Assembly: GCA_017882655.1 (NCBI GenBank)
Contig: JADGPB010000013.1
Location: 1-14,854 of the forward strand
Direction: 5' to 3'
Origin: Propionibacteriales bacterium
GTDB taxonomy: Bacteria > Actinomycetota > Actinomycetes > Propionibacteriales > Propionibacteriaceae
DNA length: 14,854 bases
Part shown: positions 1 through 6,162 of the stretch, one piece after another
Layout of the letters: the number at the start of each line of letters is the position of its first letter
How positions within the stretch are numbered: position 1 is the stretch's first letter
Position numbers and translations under genes: made by a program
Notes under the pieces: model-generated
Told to the model about the DNA's origin: nothing
Seen by the model: the letters and a program-made list of their open reading frames with translations, nothing else
The model's database searches: none

Positions 1-217
1 ACCTTTGGAATACCTCGTTGCCATTCTTGCCGAGGCAGCATGAGTAGGCGCCAAACTGCGCCGAGCAGTCTCGAGCGCTCCGATCCGGATAGTCATCACC
101 CGCAGCAACAGCGGTACCCGCGATGGCCGGAAGAGTAAGCAGCGCGACCGTGGCGGCGGCATCCCGGCGCTTGAACCGTTGAATATGGCGAGCGGTACTC
201 CAGCAAGCGCTATACAC
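1..217 (-). CDS. Partial putative secreted protein (N-terminus only; runs off the left edge)
   Basis: The leftward frame is open from a GTG at 217 to the window edge (72 codons, no stop seen). Six G residues at 222-227 lie 4 nt before the GTG and may serve as a weak ribosome site. Residues 10-18 are basic (RHIQRFKRR), residues 20-38 are hydrophobic, and an AVA|AG site near residue 38 looks like signal peptidase I cleavage. The mature part begins AGDDYP and has cysteines at 51, 60 and 61, so an exported, possibly disulfide-bonded protein is inferred. I do not recognise the family; a DDYP start after a signal peptide is seen in some CHAP-type cell-wall hydrolases, but too little is visible to claim this. 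By hand count, 26 of 72 third codon positions are A or T, far more than in the housekeeping genes nearby, which suggests transferred or weakly expressed DNA. Confidence 0.5.
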   Translation of the reverse strand, partial: MYSACWSTARHIQRFKRRDAAATVALLTLPAIAGTAVAAGDDYPDRSARDCSAQFGAYSCCLGKNGNEVFQR

Positions 218-458
218 GTTACCCCCCAGTTCGTGGGGCCCGGGACCTCGACGTCCCCTTAGTTTGGACGATACGCCTCACGGCGACTCGGGCGCCACAT
301 CTGACGGAGAGCCGCAAAGGGAACATTGCCATCCCGGACAGTAGGGGGTTGCGCGCACGGCTGCCGCAGCAGAGGCGATCACCGGCATAACCCAGATGAG
401 CGGACGCCCGCTACTCGGCATGAGAGTGAGCTCACTCCTGGGCAGGAACCTATTCGTA

Positions 459-1616
459 CTACTTCACACGTTCGCTGGCGGCCAACTGCCCGCAGGCGCC
501 GTCGATCTCGCGGCCGCGCGTGTCTCGTACCGTCACGGGCACTCCGTGGTCGGCGAGGCGGCGTGCGAACTCGGCCTCGTCCTCGGGGCGAGACGCGGTC
601 CACTTGGATCCGGGCGTGGGGTTGAGGGGGATCAGGTTGACGTGGACCCAGCCCCAGTCGCCGCGTGCCTGCAGGACCTTCGCGAGCCGGTCGGCGCGCC
701 AGGCCTGGTCATTGATGTCGCGGATCAGCGCGTACTCGATCGAGACGCGCCGCTTCGTCTTCTCCGCGTACCGCCACGCCGCGTCGACGACCTCGTCGAC
801 CTTGTGGCGGGTGTTGATCGGTACGAGGGTGTCGCGGAGATCGTCGTCTGGCGCGTGCAGCGAGACCGCGAGCGTCACAGGGATGCCCGAGTCCGCGAGC
901 TGCTCGATCCGCGGTACGAGGCCGACGGTGGACACCGTGACACCGCGCGCAGAGATGCCGAGGCCGTCCGGTTCGGGTGAGGTGATCGCCCGTACAGCCC
1001 GCATCACGGCGTTGAAGTTGGCCAACGGCTCGCCCATACCCATGAAGACGACGTTGTTGAGCCGGCCGGGTCCACCGGGCAGACCTCCCGCGGCCAGCGT
1101 CGCGCACGCCGCACGTACCTGGTCGACGATCTCCGCCGTGCTGAGGTTGCGCTGCAAACCACCTTGGCCGGTCGCGCAGAACGGGCATGCCATGCCGCAG
1201 CCGGCCTGGGACGAGACGCACAGCGTCGACCGCACACCGTGCGATCCGGGAGTGCCGTCGCGCCGGAGCCCGTACCGCATGAGCACCGACTCCACGAGCG
1301 TGCCGTCGTGGAGCTTCCACAGCGTCTTCACCGTGGCGCCGCCGTCGCACGAGACGTCGCGGACGTACGTGAGGAGCGGCGGGAACAACGCATCCCGGAT
1401 CTGCTCGCGCTGCGCGGCAGGTAGGTCGGTCCAGGTCAGCGGGTCGGTACTGAAACCGGCGTAGTAGTGGGTGGACAGCTGTTTGGCGCGGAACGCCGGC
1501 AGGCCGAGCTCGGAGACCGCTGCCGCGCGCTCGTCCGGCGCGAGATCGGCGAAATGCCTCGGCGGCTTCCCACGGGGCGGGGCCGCGAAGGTCAGCTGCA
1601 GCGGACCCTCAGGCAT
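459..1616 (-). CDS. rlmN: Dual-specificity 23S rRNA/tRNA adenine-C2 methyltransferase RlmN
   Basis: This is a cytoplasmic radical-SAM enzyme that methylates C2 of A2503 in 23S rRNA and A37 of some tRNAs (family knowledge). With the start at 1616 it has 385 residues, normal for RlmN. The 4Fe-4S motif CxxxCxxC is C140, C144 and C147 (CGMACPFC). The two catalytic cysteines match C133 (TLCVSSQ) and C375 (DGACGQL). GMGEPL and SLHAP motifs are also present. The frame is open upstream to 1697, but ATG 1616 is preferred: the extra 27 residues are cysteine-rich junk inside the cdsA 3' end, and ATG 1616 gives an 8-nt overlap with the cdsA stop (ATGCCTGA), typical of translational coupling. It is the last gene of the leftward rpsB-to-rlmN run. 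The stop is TAG at 461-459. Confidence 0.96.
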   Translation of the reverse strand: MPEGPLQLTFAAPPRGKPPRHFADLAPDERAAAVSELGLPAFRAKQLSTHYYAGFSTDPLTWTDLPAAQREQIRDALFPPLLTYVRDVSCDGGATVKTLWKLHDGTLVESVLMRYGLRRDGTPGSHGVRSTLCVSSQAGCGMACPFCATGQGGLQRNLSTAEIVDQVRAACATLAAGGLPGGPGRLNNVVFMGMGEPLANFNAVMRAVRAITSPEPDGLGISARGVTVSTVGLVPRIEQLADSGIPVTLAVSLHAPDDDLRDTLVPINTRHKVDEVVDAAWRYAEKTKRRVSIEYALIRDINDQAWRADRLAKVLQARGDWGWVHVNLIPLNPTPGSKWTASRPEDEAEFARRLADHGVPVTVRDTRGREIDGACGQLAASERVK

Positions 1617-2508
1617 TCGGCACCAGCAGATGCAGCAGCAGCCACGCGATCGGGGCGCCGTAGAGGATGGAGTCGATGCGGTCGAGGAATCCGCCATGAC
1701 CGGGCAGGAAGCCGCTCATGTCCTTGATGCCAAGGTCGCGCTTGATCATGGACTCGACGAGGTCGCCGACCGTACCGACGAGCACCATCGCGAAGCCGAA
1801 GACGAGGGAGGCCCACACAGGCGCGCCGAGCAGCAGATGGACCGTTATCCAGCCGAAGACCAGCCCCAGGACCACTGACCCGCCGAGCCCTTCCCAGGTC
1901 TTCTTGGGAGAGATCACAGGAGCCAGTTGGTGCCTGCCGAGCAGCACCCCCGCCGCGTAACCGCCGACGTCGCTGGCGACCACGCACAGGATCATCGCGG
2001 CGATGCGCAGATTCCCATGGGACTCGCCCGCTGCGAGGGGCAGGAAGGCGCCCATGAGGGTCACGTACCCGATCGCGAGGAGGCTGGCAGAGGAGTCCTT
2101 CACGTAGTTGACGGGTCCGCCCCGTAGGCGCCAGCCGAGGGCGACCACCGAGGTGAGGGCCATGGGGGCCATGACGAAGAGGATGGCGTACTCAGCCGAC
2201 TTCCCGGCCGCGAAGTACGCGGCTATCGCCGTGACGGCGCCGCCTGCAGCGACGGGGACGATCGCCGACACTCCCCGATCGCGGATCATCAGGGCCCGGT
2301 GCAGCTCGATCGTGCCGAAGACGATGCAGATGACGACGAGTGCCACGAAGCCGGGTACGAAGTACAGCACCGACAGCACCACCCAGGCGATCATCAGCAC
2401 TCCAACGGCGATCGCCGCAGGGAGGTTCCGGCCGGCCTTGGCGTTGACCCGGTCCACCCGCTCCCTGGCGTCGTCAATCCAGAACTGCTCGTCCCTCGTC
2501 TGCTCCAC
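1609..2508 (-). CDS. cdsA: Phosphatidate cytidylyltransferase (CDP-diacylglycerol synthase)
   Basis: This integral membrane enzyme makes CDP-diacylglycerol from phosphatidate and CTP, the precursor of all phospholipids. It has 299 residues with a soluble N-terminus (about 1-28) and then multiple membrane segments. The C-terminal family signature is clear at about 253-279: SMIKRDLGIKD followed by PGHGGFLDRID. SPKKTWEG (200-207) and SDVGGYAAG (179-187) are also conserved. The start is GTG at 2508, 5 nt after the frr stop with only a weak AGG upstream, so translation probably depends on ribosomes from frr. Its 3' end overlaps rlmN by 8 nt. Confidence 0.95.
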   Translation of the reverse strand: MEQTRDEQFWIDDARERVDRVNAKAGRNLPAAIAVGVLMIAWVVLSVLYFVPGFVALVVICIVFGTIELHRALMIRDRGVSAIVPVAAGGAVTAIAAYFAAGKSAEYAILFVMAPMALTSVVALGWRLRGGPVNYVKDSSASLLAIGYVTLMGAFLPLAAGESHGNLRIAAMILCVVASDVGGYAAGVLLGRHQLAPVISPKKTWEGLGGSVVLGLVFGWITVHLLLGAPVWASLVFGFAMVLVGTVGDLVESMIKRDLGIKDMSGFLPGHGGFLDRIDSILYGAPIAWLLLHLLVPNA

Positions 2509-2513
2509 CTGGA

Positions 2514-3074
2514 TCAGAGCTCGAGGAGCTCCGCCTCCTTGTGCTTCAGCAGCTCGTCGACTGAGTCGGTGTGCTTCTTGGTCACCAGGTCCAGCTGCTT
2601 CTCGGCCCGGGAAGCGTCGTCTTCCGACACGTCATGGTCCTTGACCAGCTTGTGGATGGTGTCGAGGGCGTGGCGCCGGGTGTTCCGGACGGCCACTCGT
2701 CCCTCTTCCGCCTTCGACTTCGCGAGCTTGGTGTACTCCTTGCGCCGCTCTTCAGTGAGCACCGGCAGGATGCACCGGATCGTGTGGCCGTCGTTGGACG
2801 GGTTCACGCCGAGGTCGGAGTCGCGGATCGCCCGCTCTGTGGCGGCCATGGAGCCCTGGTCGTACGGCGTGATGAGGATCGTACGTGCCTCAGGCACCTG
2901 GAACGAGGCCAGCTGCTGGAGCGGCGTCGGAGTGCCGTAGTACTCGACCACGATCTTGCTGAACATGGCCGGGTGCGCGCGGCCGGTACGGATCGCCGCG
3001 AACTCCTCACGAGCGAACTCGACGGCATGGTCCATCTTGTGGTCGGCGTCGCTAACAATGTCGGCGGTCGTCAC
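2514..3074 (-). CDS. frr: Ribosome recycling factor
   Basis: RRF splits post-termination ribosomes together with EF-G. The 186 residues match the usual length of about 185. The hallmark FAAIRTGRAHPAMF region (about residues 24-38), the VEYYGTPTPLQQLA segment, and the C-terminal charged helices (EERRKEYTKLAKSKAEEGR, then RAEKQLDLVTKKH) are all present. The start is GTG at 3074, preceded by GAAGGGA about 9 nt upstream. It lies 42 nt downstream of pyrH and 5 nt upstream of cdsA, in the conserved order. Confidence 0.97.
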   Translation of the reverse strand: MTTADIVSDADHKMDHAVEFAREEFAAIRTGRAHPAMFSKIVVEYYGTPTPLQQLASFQVPEARTILITPYDQGSMAATERAIRDSDLGVNPSNDGHTIRCILPVLTEERRKEYTKLAKSKAEEGRVAVRNTRRHALDTIHKLVKDHDVSEDDASRAEKQLDLVTKKHTDSVDELLKHKEAELLEL

Positions 3075-3116
3075 TTCAGGTCCCTTCGGGTGGTGATGTT
3101 CGAAAGATACTGCACC

Positions 3117-3824
3117 TCAGACGTGGACGAAGGTGCCGATGGGCTCCCCCGCTACCGCCCGCGCGATGTTGCCCGGCTCGTCGAGGTTGAACACGAGCAT
3201 GGAGAGGTGGTTGTCGCGGGCGAGGCTCATGGCGGTGGCGTCAGCCACCTTGAGGTCTTTCGCGAGGTACTCGTCGTAGGTCAGGTCGGTGTAGCGCTTG
3301 GCATTGGGGTTCTTGCGCGGGTCGTCGTCGTACACCCCGTCGACCCCCTGCTTCGCCAAGAGGATGATCTCGCAGCCGACCTCGAGCGCGCGCTGGGCCG
3401 CCACGGTGTCGGTCGAGAAGAACGGCATCCCGGAGCCTGCGCCGAAGATGACGACCCGGCCCTTCTCCATGTGCCGTACGGCGCGACGCGGGATGTACGG
3501 CTCGGCGACCTGGCCCATGGCGATCGCCGTCTGGACGCGGGTCTCGACGCCCGCCTTCTCGCAGAAGTCCTGGAGAGCGAGGCAGTTCATGACGGTGCCG
3601 AGCATGCCCATGTAGTCGGCGCGTGGCCGCTCCATGCCGCGCTGCTGCAGCTCGACGCCACGGAAGAAGTTGCCTCCGCCGACGACGATCGCGACCTGCA
3701 CACCGCTGTGTATGACCTCTGCGATCTGTGCGGCGATCGAGGCTACGACGTCGGGGTCGACGCCGAGCTGGCCACCGCCGAAGGCCTCACCGGACAGTTT
3801 GAGCAGGACCCTTTTGTACGCCAT
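3117..3824 (-). CDS. pyrH: UMP kinase (uridylate kinase)
   Basis: This cytoplasmic enzyme phosphorylates UMP to UDP using ATP, in pyrimidine nucleotide synthesis. It is the bacterial amino-acid-kinase type, unrelated to eukaryotic UMP/CMP kinase. Motifs: KLSGEAF near the N-terminus, VVGGGNFFRG (UMP/ATP site), ADYMGMLGTVMN, and a C-terminal DGVYDDDPRKNPNAKRY. I chose ATG 3824 (235 aa, MAYKRVLLKLSG) over the in-frame GTG at 3833. A GAGGAG site at 3833-3838 sits 8 nt before the ATG, whereas it would touch the GTG. A strong hairpin lies between tsf and this gene, so pyrH may be expressed partly apart from rpsB-tsf. Confidence 0.96.
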   Translation of the reverse strand: MAYKRVLLKLSGEAFGGGQLGVDPDVVASIAAQIAEVIHSGVQVAIVVGGGNFFRGVELQQRGMERPRADYMGMLGTVMNCLALQDFCEKAGVETRVQTAIAMGQVAEPYIPRRAVRHMEKGRVVIFGAGSGMPFFSTDTVAAQRALEVGCEIILLAKQGVDGVYDDDPRKNPNAKRYTDLTYDEYLAKDLKVADATAMSLARDNHLSMLVFNLDEPGNIARAVAGEPIGTFVHV

Positions 3825-3832
3825 TCGTCCCA

Positions 3833-3838
3833 CTCCTC
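3833..3838 (-). promoter_or_regulatory. Ribosome binding site of pyrH (decides the start)
   Basis: GAGGAG on the minus strand, 8 nt before ATG 3824. The upstream in-frame GTG (3833-3831) shares its first base with this motif, so it is not the likely start. Confidence 0.7.
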
Positions 3839-3867
3839 GTATCGCGTCCTATGCCGCCCTGGTCATG

Positions 3868-3904
3868 GACGTGCGCCGCCACCCCGGGGGTAGCGGCGCA
3901 CGTC
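3868..3904 (-). terminator. Strong intercistronic hairpin between tsf and pyrH
   Basis: Bases 3868-3879 (GACGTGCGCCGC) and 3893-3904 (GCGGCGCACGTC) are perfect 12-bp complements. Inside, ACCCC/GGGGT can extend the stem by about 4 bp past one C-A mismatch, leaving a 3-base loop. It lies 30 nt after the tsf stop and 43 nt before the pyrH start. There is no U tract on the transcribed strand, so it is either a U-less actinobacterial terminator or attenuator, or an RNA-processing/stability hairpin that sets rpsB-tsf levels above pyrH. The structure is certain; its role is inferred. Confidence 0.55.
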
Positions 3905-3934
3905 ACTCTACCGGCCAGTGGCCGGCCAATCAGA

Positions 3935-4747
3935 TCAGGACCCGGCAGCGAAGCGTACGAACCGGGTGATCTCGATGCCCTTGCTCTTCAGAAGAGCGGC
4001 GACGGACTGCTTGTCGTCGACGATCGACGGCTGGTCGAGCAGGCAGTAGTCCTTGTAGTACGCACCGACGCGGCCCTCGACGATCCTGCTGATGGCAGCC
4101 TCGGGCTTGCCCTCCTCGCGTGCCGTCGCCTCGGCGATGCGGGTCTCGTTGGCCACGACGTCCGCTGGGACATCGGCCCGGGTGAGGTACTGCGGCGACA
4201 TCGACGCGATCTGCAGCGCGATGTTGTGTGCCGCAGCCTCGTCGGCACCCGTGAACTCCACGAGCACGCCCACCTGCGGAGGCAGGTCCTTGGAGCGCTG
4301 GTGGAGGTACGAGTGGGTCGTACCGTCGAAACGCGCCACGGCGACGAGCTCGATCTTCTCGCCGATCTTGGTTGCGATCGCCGAGATGGCCTCGGCCACG
4401 GTCTCGCCGGAGGCGAGCGTGACGGTCTGCGCGGAGGAGACCGAGTCAACCCCGGCCTTGTCGACAGCGGACACGATCTGCTCGGCGAGCGTGACGAACT
4501 CGTCGTTCTTGGCGACGAAGTCGGTCTCGGCGCCGAGCTGGATGAGCGCCGAGCCGGCGGCCGCCACGATGCCGTTGGAGGCATCGCGGTCGGAACGCTT
4601 GGCCAGCTTCGCGGCACCGGTGATCCGGAGCAGCTCGGCAGCCTTGACGAAGTCGCCGTCGGCCTCGGTGAGGGCCTTCTTGGCGTCCATCATCCCGGCC
4701 CCGGTCTGGTCCCGGAGCTTCTTCACATCGGCAGCAGTGATTGCCAT
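3935..4747 (-). CDS. tsf: Translation elongation factor Ts
   Basis: EF-Ts is the guanine-nucleotide exchange factor for EF-Tu in the cytoplasm. The N-terminal UBA-like domain (MAITAADVKKLRDQTGAGMMDAKKAL split over residues 1-26) and the EF-Tu-contacting TDFVAKNDEF motif (residues 75-84) are clear. The 270-residue length is normal for actinobacteria. The start is ATG 4747, with GAGG about 13 nt upstream. It follows rpsB by 36 nt, the near-universal bacterial pairing, and is followed by a strong hairpin. Confidence 0.97.
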   Translation of the reverse strand: MAITAADVKKLRDQTGAGMMDAKKALTEADGDFVKAAELLRITGAAKLAKRSDRDASNGIVAAAGSALIQLGAETDFVAKNDEFVTLAEQIVSAVDKAGVDSVSSAQTVTLASGETVAEAISAIATKIGEKIELVAVARFDGTTHSYLHQRSKDLPPQVGVLVEFTGADEAAAHNIALQIASMSPQYLTRADVPADVVANETRIAEATAREEGKPEAAISRIVEGRVGAYYKDYCLLDQPSIVDDKQSVAALLKSKGIEITRFVRFAAGS

Positions 4748-4783
4748 GTCAGGTGTACGTCCTCGTGTTGGTCTGGTTGGTGA

Positions 4784-5842
4784 TCAGTTGGCGGTGTCCG
4801 CCGCAGCCTCGTCAGCGACGGGCTCGTCGGCGACCACAGCTTCGGCGGCCTTGACGGAAGCCTTGGGCTTCGCGGCGACGACCGGCTCGACGACGACAGG
4901 CTCCTCGACAGCGGGCTCCTCGACGGCGACAGGCTCGCCTTCGACAGCGGGCTCCTCGACGGCGACAGGCTCAGCGGCCTCGACGACCGGCTCGTCAGCG
5001 ACGACAGGCTCCGCCTCGACAGCGGGCTCCTCGACGGCGACAGGCTCGCCTTCGACGGTCTCAGCCGGAGCAGCCTCAGCCTTGCCCAGCAGCTCGCGCT
5101 CCCACTCGGGCATGGGCTCGGAGACGGCCTCTTCGCCCGTCTGGACGACGGCGGAGCGCGACATCAGGCCATCGGCGACAGCGTCGGCGATCACGCGGGT
5201 GAGCAGGCCCACCGAGCGGATGGCGTCGTCGTTGCCCGGGATGGGCCAGTCGACCTCGTCCGGGTCACAGTTGGTGTCGAGGATGCCGATGATCGGGATG
5301 TGCAGCTTGCGCGCCTCGTCGACCGCGAGGTGCTCCTTCTTGGTGTCGACGATCCAGACAGCCTGCGGCACGCGGGTCATGTCACGGATGCCGCCGAGGG
5401 TCTTGGAGAGCTTGTCCTTCTCGCGACGGAGGCCCAGGAGCTCCTTCTTCGTCAGGCCGGAGGCCGCGACGTCGTCGAAGTCCATCGACTCCAGCTCCTT
5501 GAGCTTCTGGATCCGCTTCACCATGGTGTGGAAGTTCGTGAGCATGCCGCCCAGCCAACGCTGGTTCACGTAGGGCATCCCGACACGGGTCGCCTGCTCG
5601 GCGACGGCCTCCTGCGCCTGCTTCTTCGTACCGACGAAGAGGACCTGGCCACCCTTGCCGACGATGTCCTTGATGAAGGCGTACGCCTGATCGATGTAGG
5701 TCAGCGACTGGTGCAGGTCGATGATGTAGATGCCGTTGCGCTCGGCGAGGATGAACCGCTTCATCTTGGGGTTCCAGCGACGGGTCTGGTGTCCGAAGTG
5801 GACGCCGCTCTCGAGGAGCTGGCGGGCGGTAACAACGGCCAT
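4784..5842 (-). CDS. rpsB: 30S ribosomal protein S2 with an acidic repeat tail
   Basis: The S2 core covers about residues 1-250: VTARQLLESGVHFGHQ at the N-terminus, FVGTKKQAQEAV, RWLGGMLTNF, and the C-terminal NCDPDEVDWPIPGNDDAIRS. Residues 254-352 form a low-complexity tail of Ala, Val, Pro and Glu built from EPVAVEEPAVE-like units. The DNA of the tail has three identical 32-bp direct repeats. Ala/Glu-rich S2 tails occur in other actinobacteria; their role is not established, so only disorder and negative charge are inferred here. The start is ATG 5842 with AGAAAGGA upstream. It is the first gene of the leftward run, with a long structured leader (5843 to about 6024). Confidence 0.96.
   Translation of the reverse strand: MAVVTARQLLESGVHFGHQTRRWNPKMKRFILAERNGIYIIDLHQSLTYIDQAYAFIKDIVGKGGQVLFVGTKKQAQEAVAEQATRVGMPYVNQRWLGGMLTNFHTMVKRIQKLKELESMDFDDVAASGLTKKELLGLRREKDKLSKTLGGIRDMTRVPQAVWIVDTKKEHLAVDEARKLHIPIIGILDTNCDPDEVDWPIPGNDDAIRSVGLLTRVIADAVADGLMSRSAVVQTGEEAVSEPMPEWERELLGKAEAAPAETVEGEPVAVEEPAVEAEPVVADEPVVEAAEPVAVEEPAVEGEPVAVEEPAVEEPVVVEPVVAAKPKASVKAAEAVVADEPVADEAAADTAN
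4905..5047 (-). repeat. Three identical 32-bp direct repeats in the rpsB tail
   Basis: Identical 32-bp copies lie at 4905-4936, 4941-4972 and 5016-5047. On the coding strand each encodes EPVAVEEPAVE. Copy offsets are 36 and 75 bp, both multiples of 3, so gain or loss of a unit keeps the frame. This is an expandable in-frame coding repeat, not a CRISPR. Confidence 0.9.
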
Positions 5843-5933
5843 GGCCGTGTCCTTTCTGTGCGAGCGAGGATGCTTCCCCGTCGCGAGGTTTCACCGGCCC
5901 CGAGCCATTCGGTGCCGCCTGATGCCGACGTCC

Positions 5934-5965
5934 GGTCTCACCCGGCTTCCCGGGACCCTGAGACC
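5934..5965 (-). promoter_or_regulatory. Hairpin in the rpsB leader
   Basis: GGTCTCA (5934-5940) pairs with TGAGACC (5959-5965), and CCCGG (5941-5945) pairs with CCGGG (5950-5954), leaving a 4-base loop and a 4-base bulge. On the rpsB transcript the loop reads GAAG. It lies about 92 nt before the rpsB ATG. A second perfect 6-bp hairpin, ACCGTG (5963-5968) with CACGGT (5974-5979), shares bases 5963-5965 with it, so the two cannot both form fully. S2 autoregulation through its leader is known in other bacteria; its use here is inferred. Confidence 0.4.
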
Positions 5966-6002
5966 GTGACCCACACGGTGAGGTGAGTCGGCATGCGATA
6001 GT

Positions 6003-6022
6003 CGATCGGCATGAACCGATCG
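6003..6022. promoter_or_regulatory. Perfect inverted repeat just downstream of the candidate rpsB promoter
   Basis: CGATCGG (6003-6009) and CCGATCG (6016-6022) are exact inverted copies around a 6-base spacer. It lies 9-28 bp past the candidate -10 box, so it would be either the first stem-loop of the rpsB transcript or an operator over the start point. Confidence 0.4.
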
Positions 6023-6030
6023 CCGCGGGC

Positions 6031-6060
6031 ATTCTACGGCTACGGACTCTCCGAACCCAA
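6031..6060 (-). promoter_or_regulatory. Candidate rpsB promoter
   Basis: Reading leftward, TTGGGT (6060-6055, -35) is followed by an 18-bp spacer and TAGAAT (6036-6031, -10; five of six match TATAAT). This would start transcription near 6024 and give a leader of about 180 nt before rpsB. It is the only good sigma-70-like pair I found in the 320-bp gap. Confidence 0.45.
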
Positions 6061-6085
6061 CTCGGAGCCCGTACGGCAACGTCGG

Positions 6086-6113
6086 TTGTCCACAGCTGCG
6101 AGTGCTGTCCACA
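6086..6113 (+). promoter_or_regulatory. Two DnaA-box-like 9-mers in direct repeat
   Basis: TTGTCCACA (6086-6094) equals the high-GC actinobacterial (Streptomyces-type) DnaA box, and CTGTCCACA (6105-6113) differs at the first base. They have the same orientation, 19 bp apart, inside a longer 11-bp direct repeat (TGTCCACAGCT). They lie between the candidate rpsB promoter and the M23 gene. DnaA binding is inferred from sequence only. Confidence 0.4.
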
Positions 6114-6162
6114 GCTCGCAGGTCCGGTGACGAATCGGCGACTGCCAGCCCATTGTCAGGGT

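Noticed and set aside
326..625. A rightward 99-codon ORF beside the rlmN 3' end
   Set aside because: It runs antisense into rlmN, is Arg-rich (RRRRRSRGR), and has no ribosome site or recognisable domain.
1617..1697. A 27-residue N-terminal extension of RlmN
   Set aside because: The segment lies inside the cdsA 3' end and reads as Ser/Cys-rich shadow; ATG 1616 with the ATGCCTGA overlap is the natural start.
2571..3893. A 440-codon rightward ORF
   Set aside because: Antisense to frr and pyrH, both of which have clear family motifs on the other strand.
4905..5047. Spaced direct repeats that could suggest a CRISPR array
   Set aside because: Spacing is uneven (36 and 75 bp), all copies are in frame within rpsB and encode EPVAVEEPAVE, and there are no cas genes.
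4092..5573. A long rightward ORF (493 codons) rich in Ser, Thr, Ala and Gly
   Set aside because: It is antisense to rpsB and tsf, and its TAGSSTATGS-like repeats are the reverse of the S2 tail repeat.
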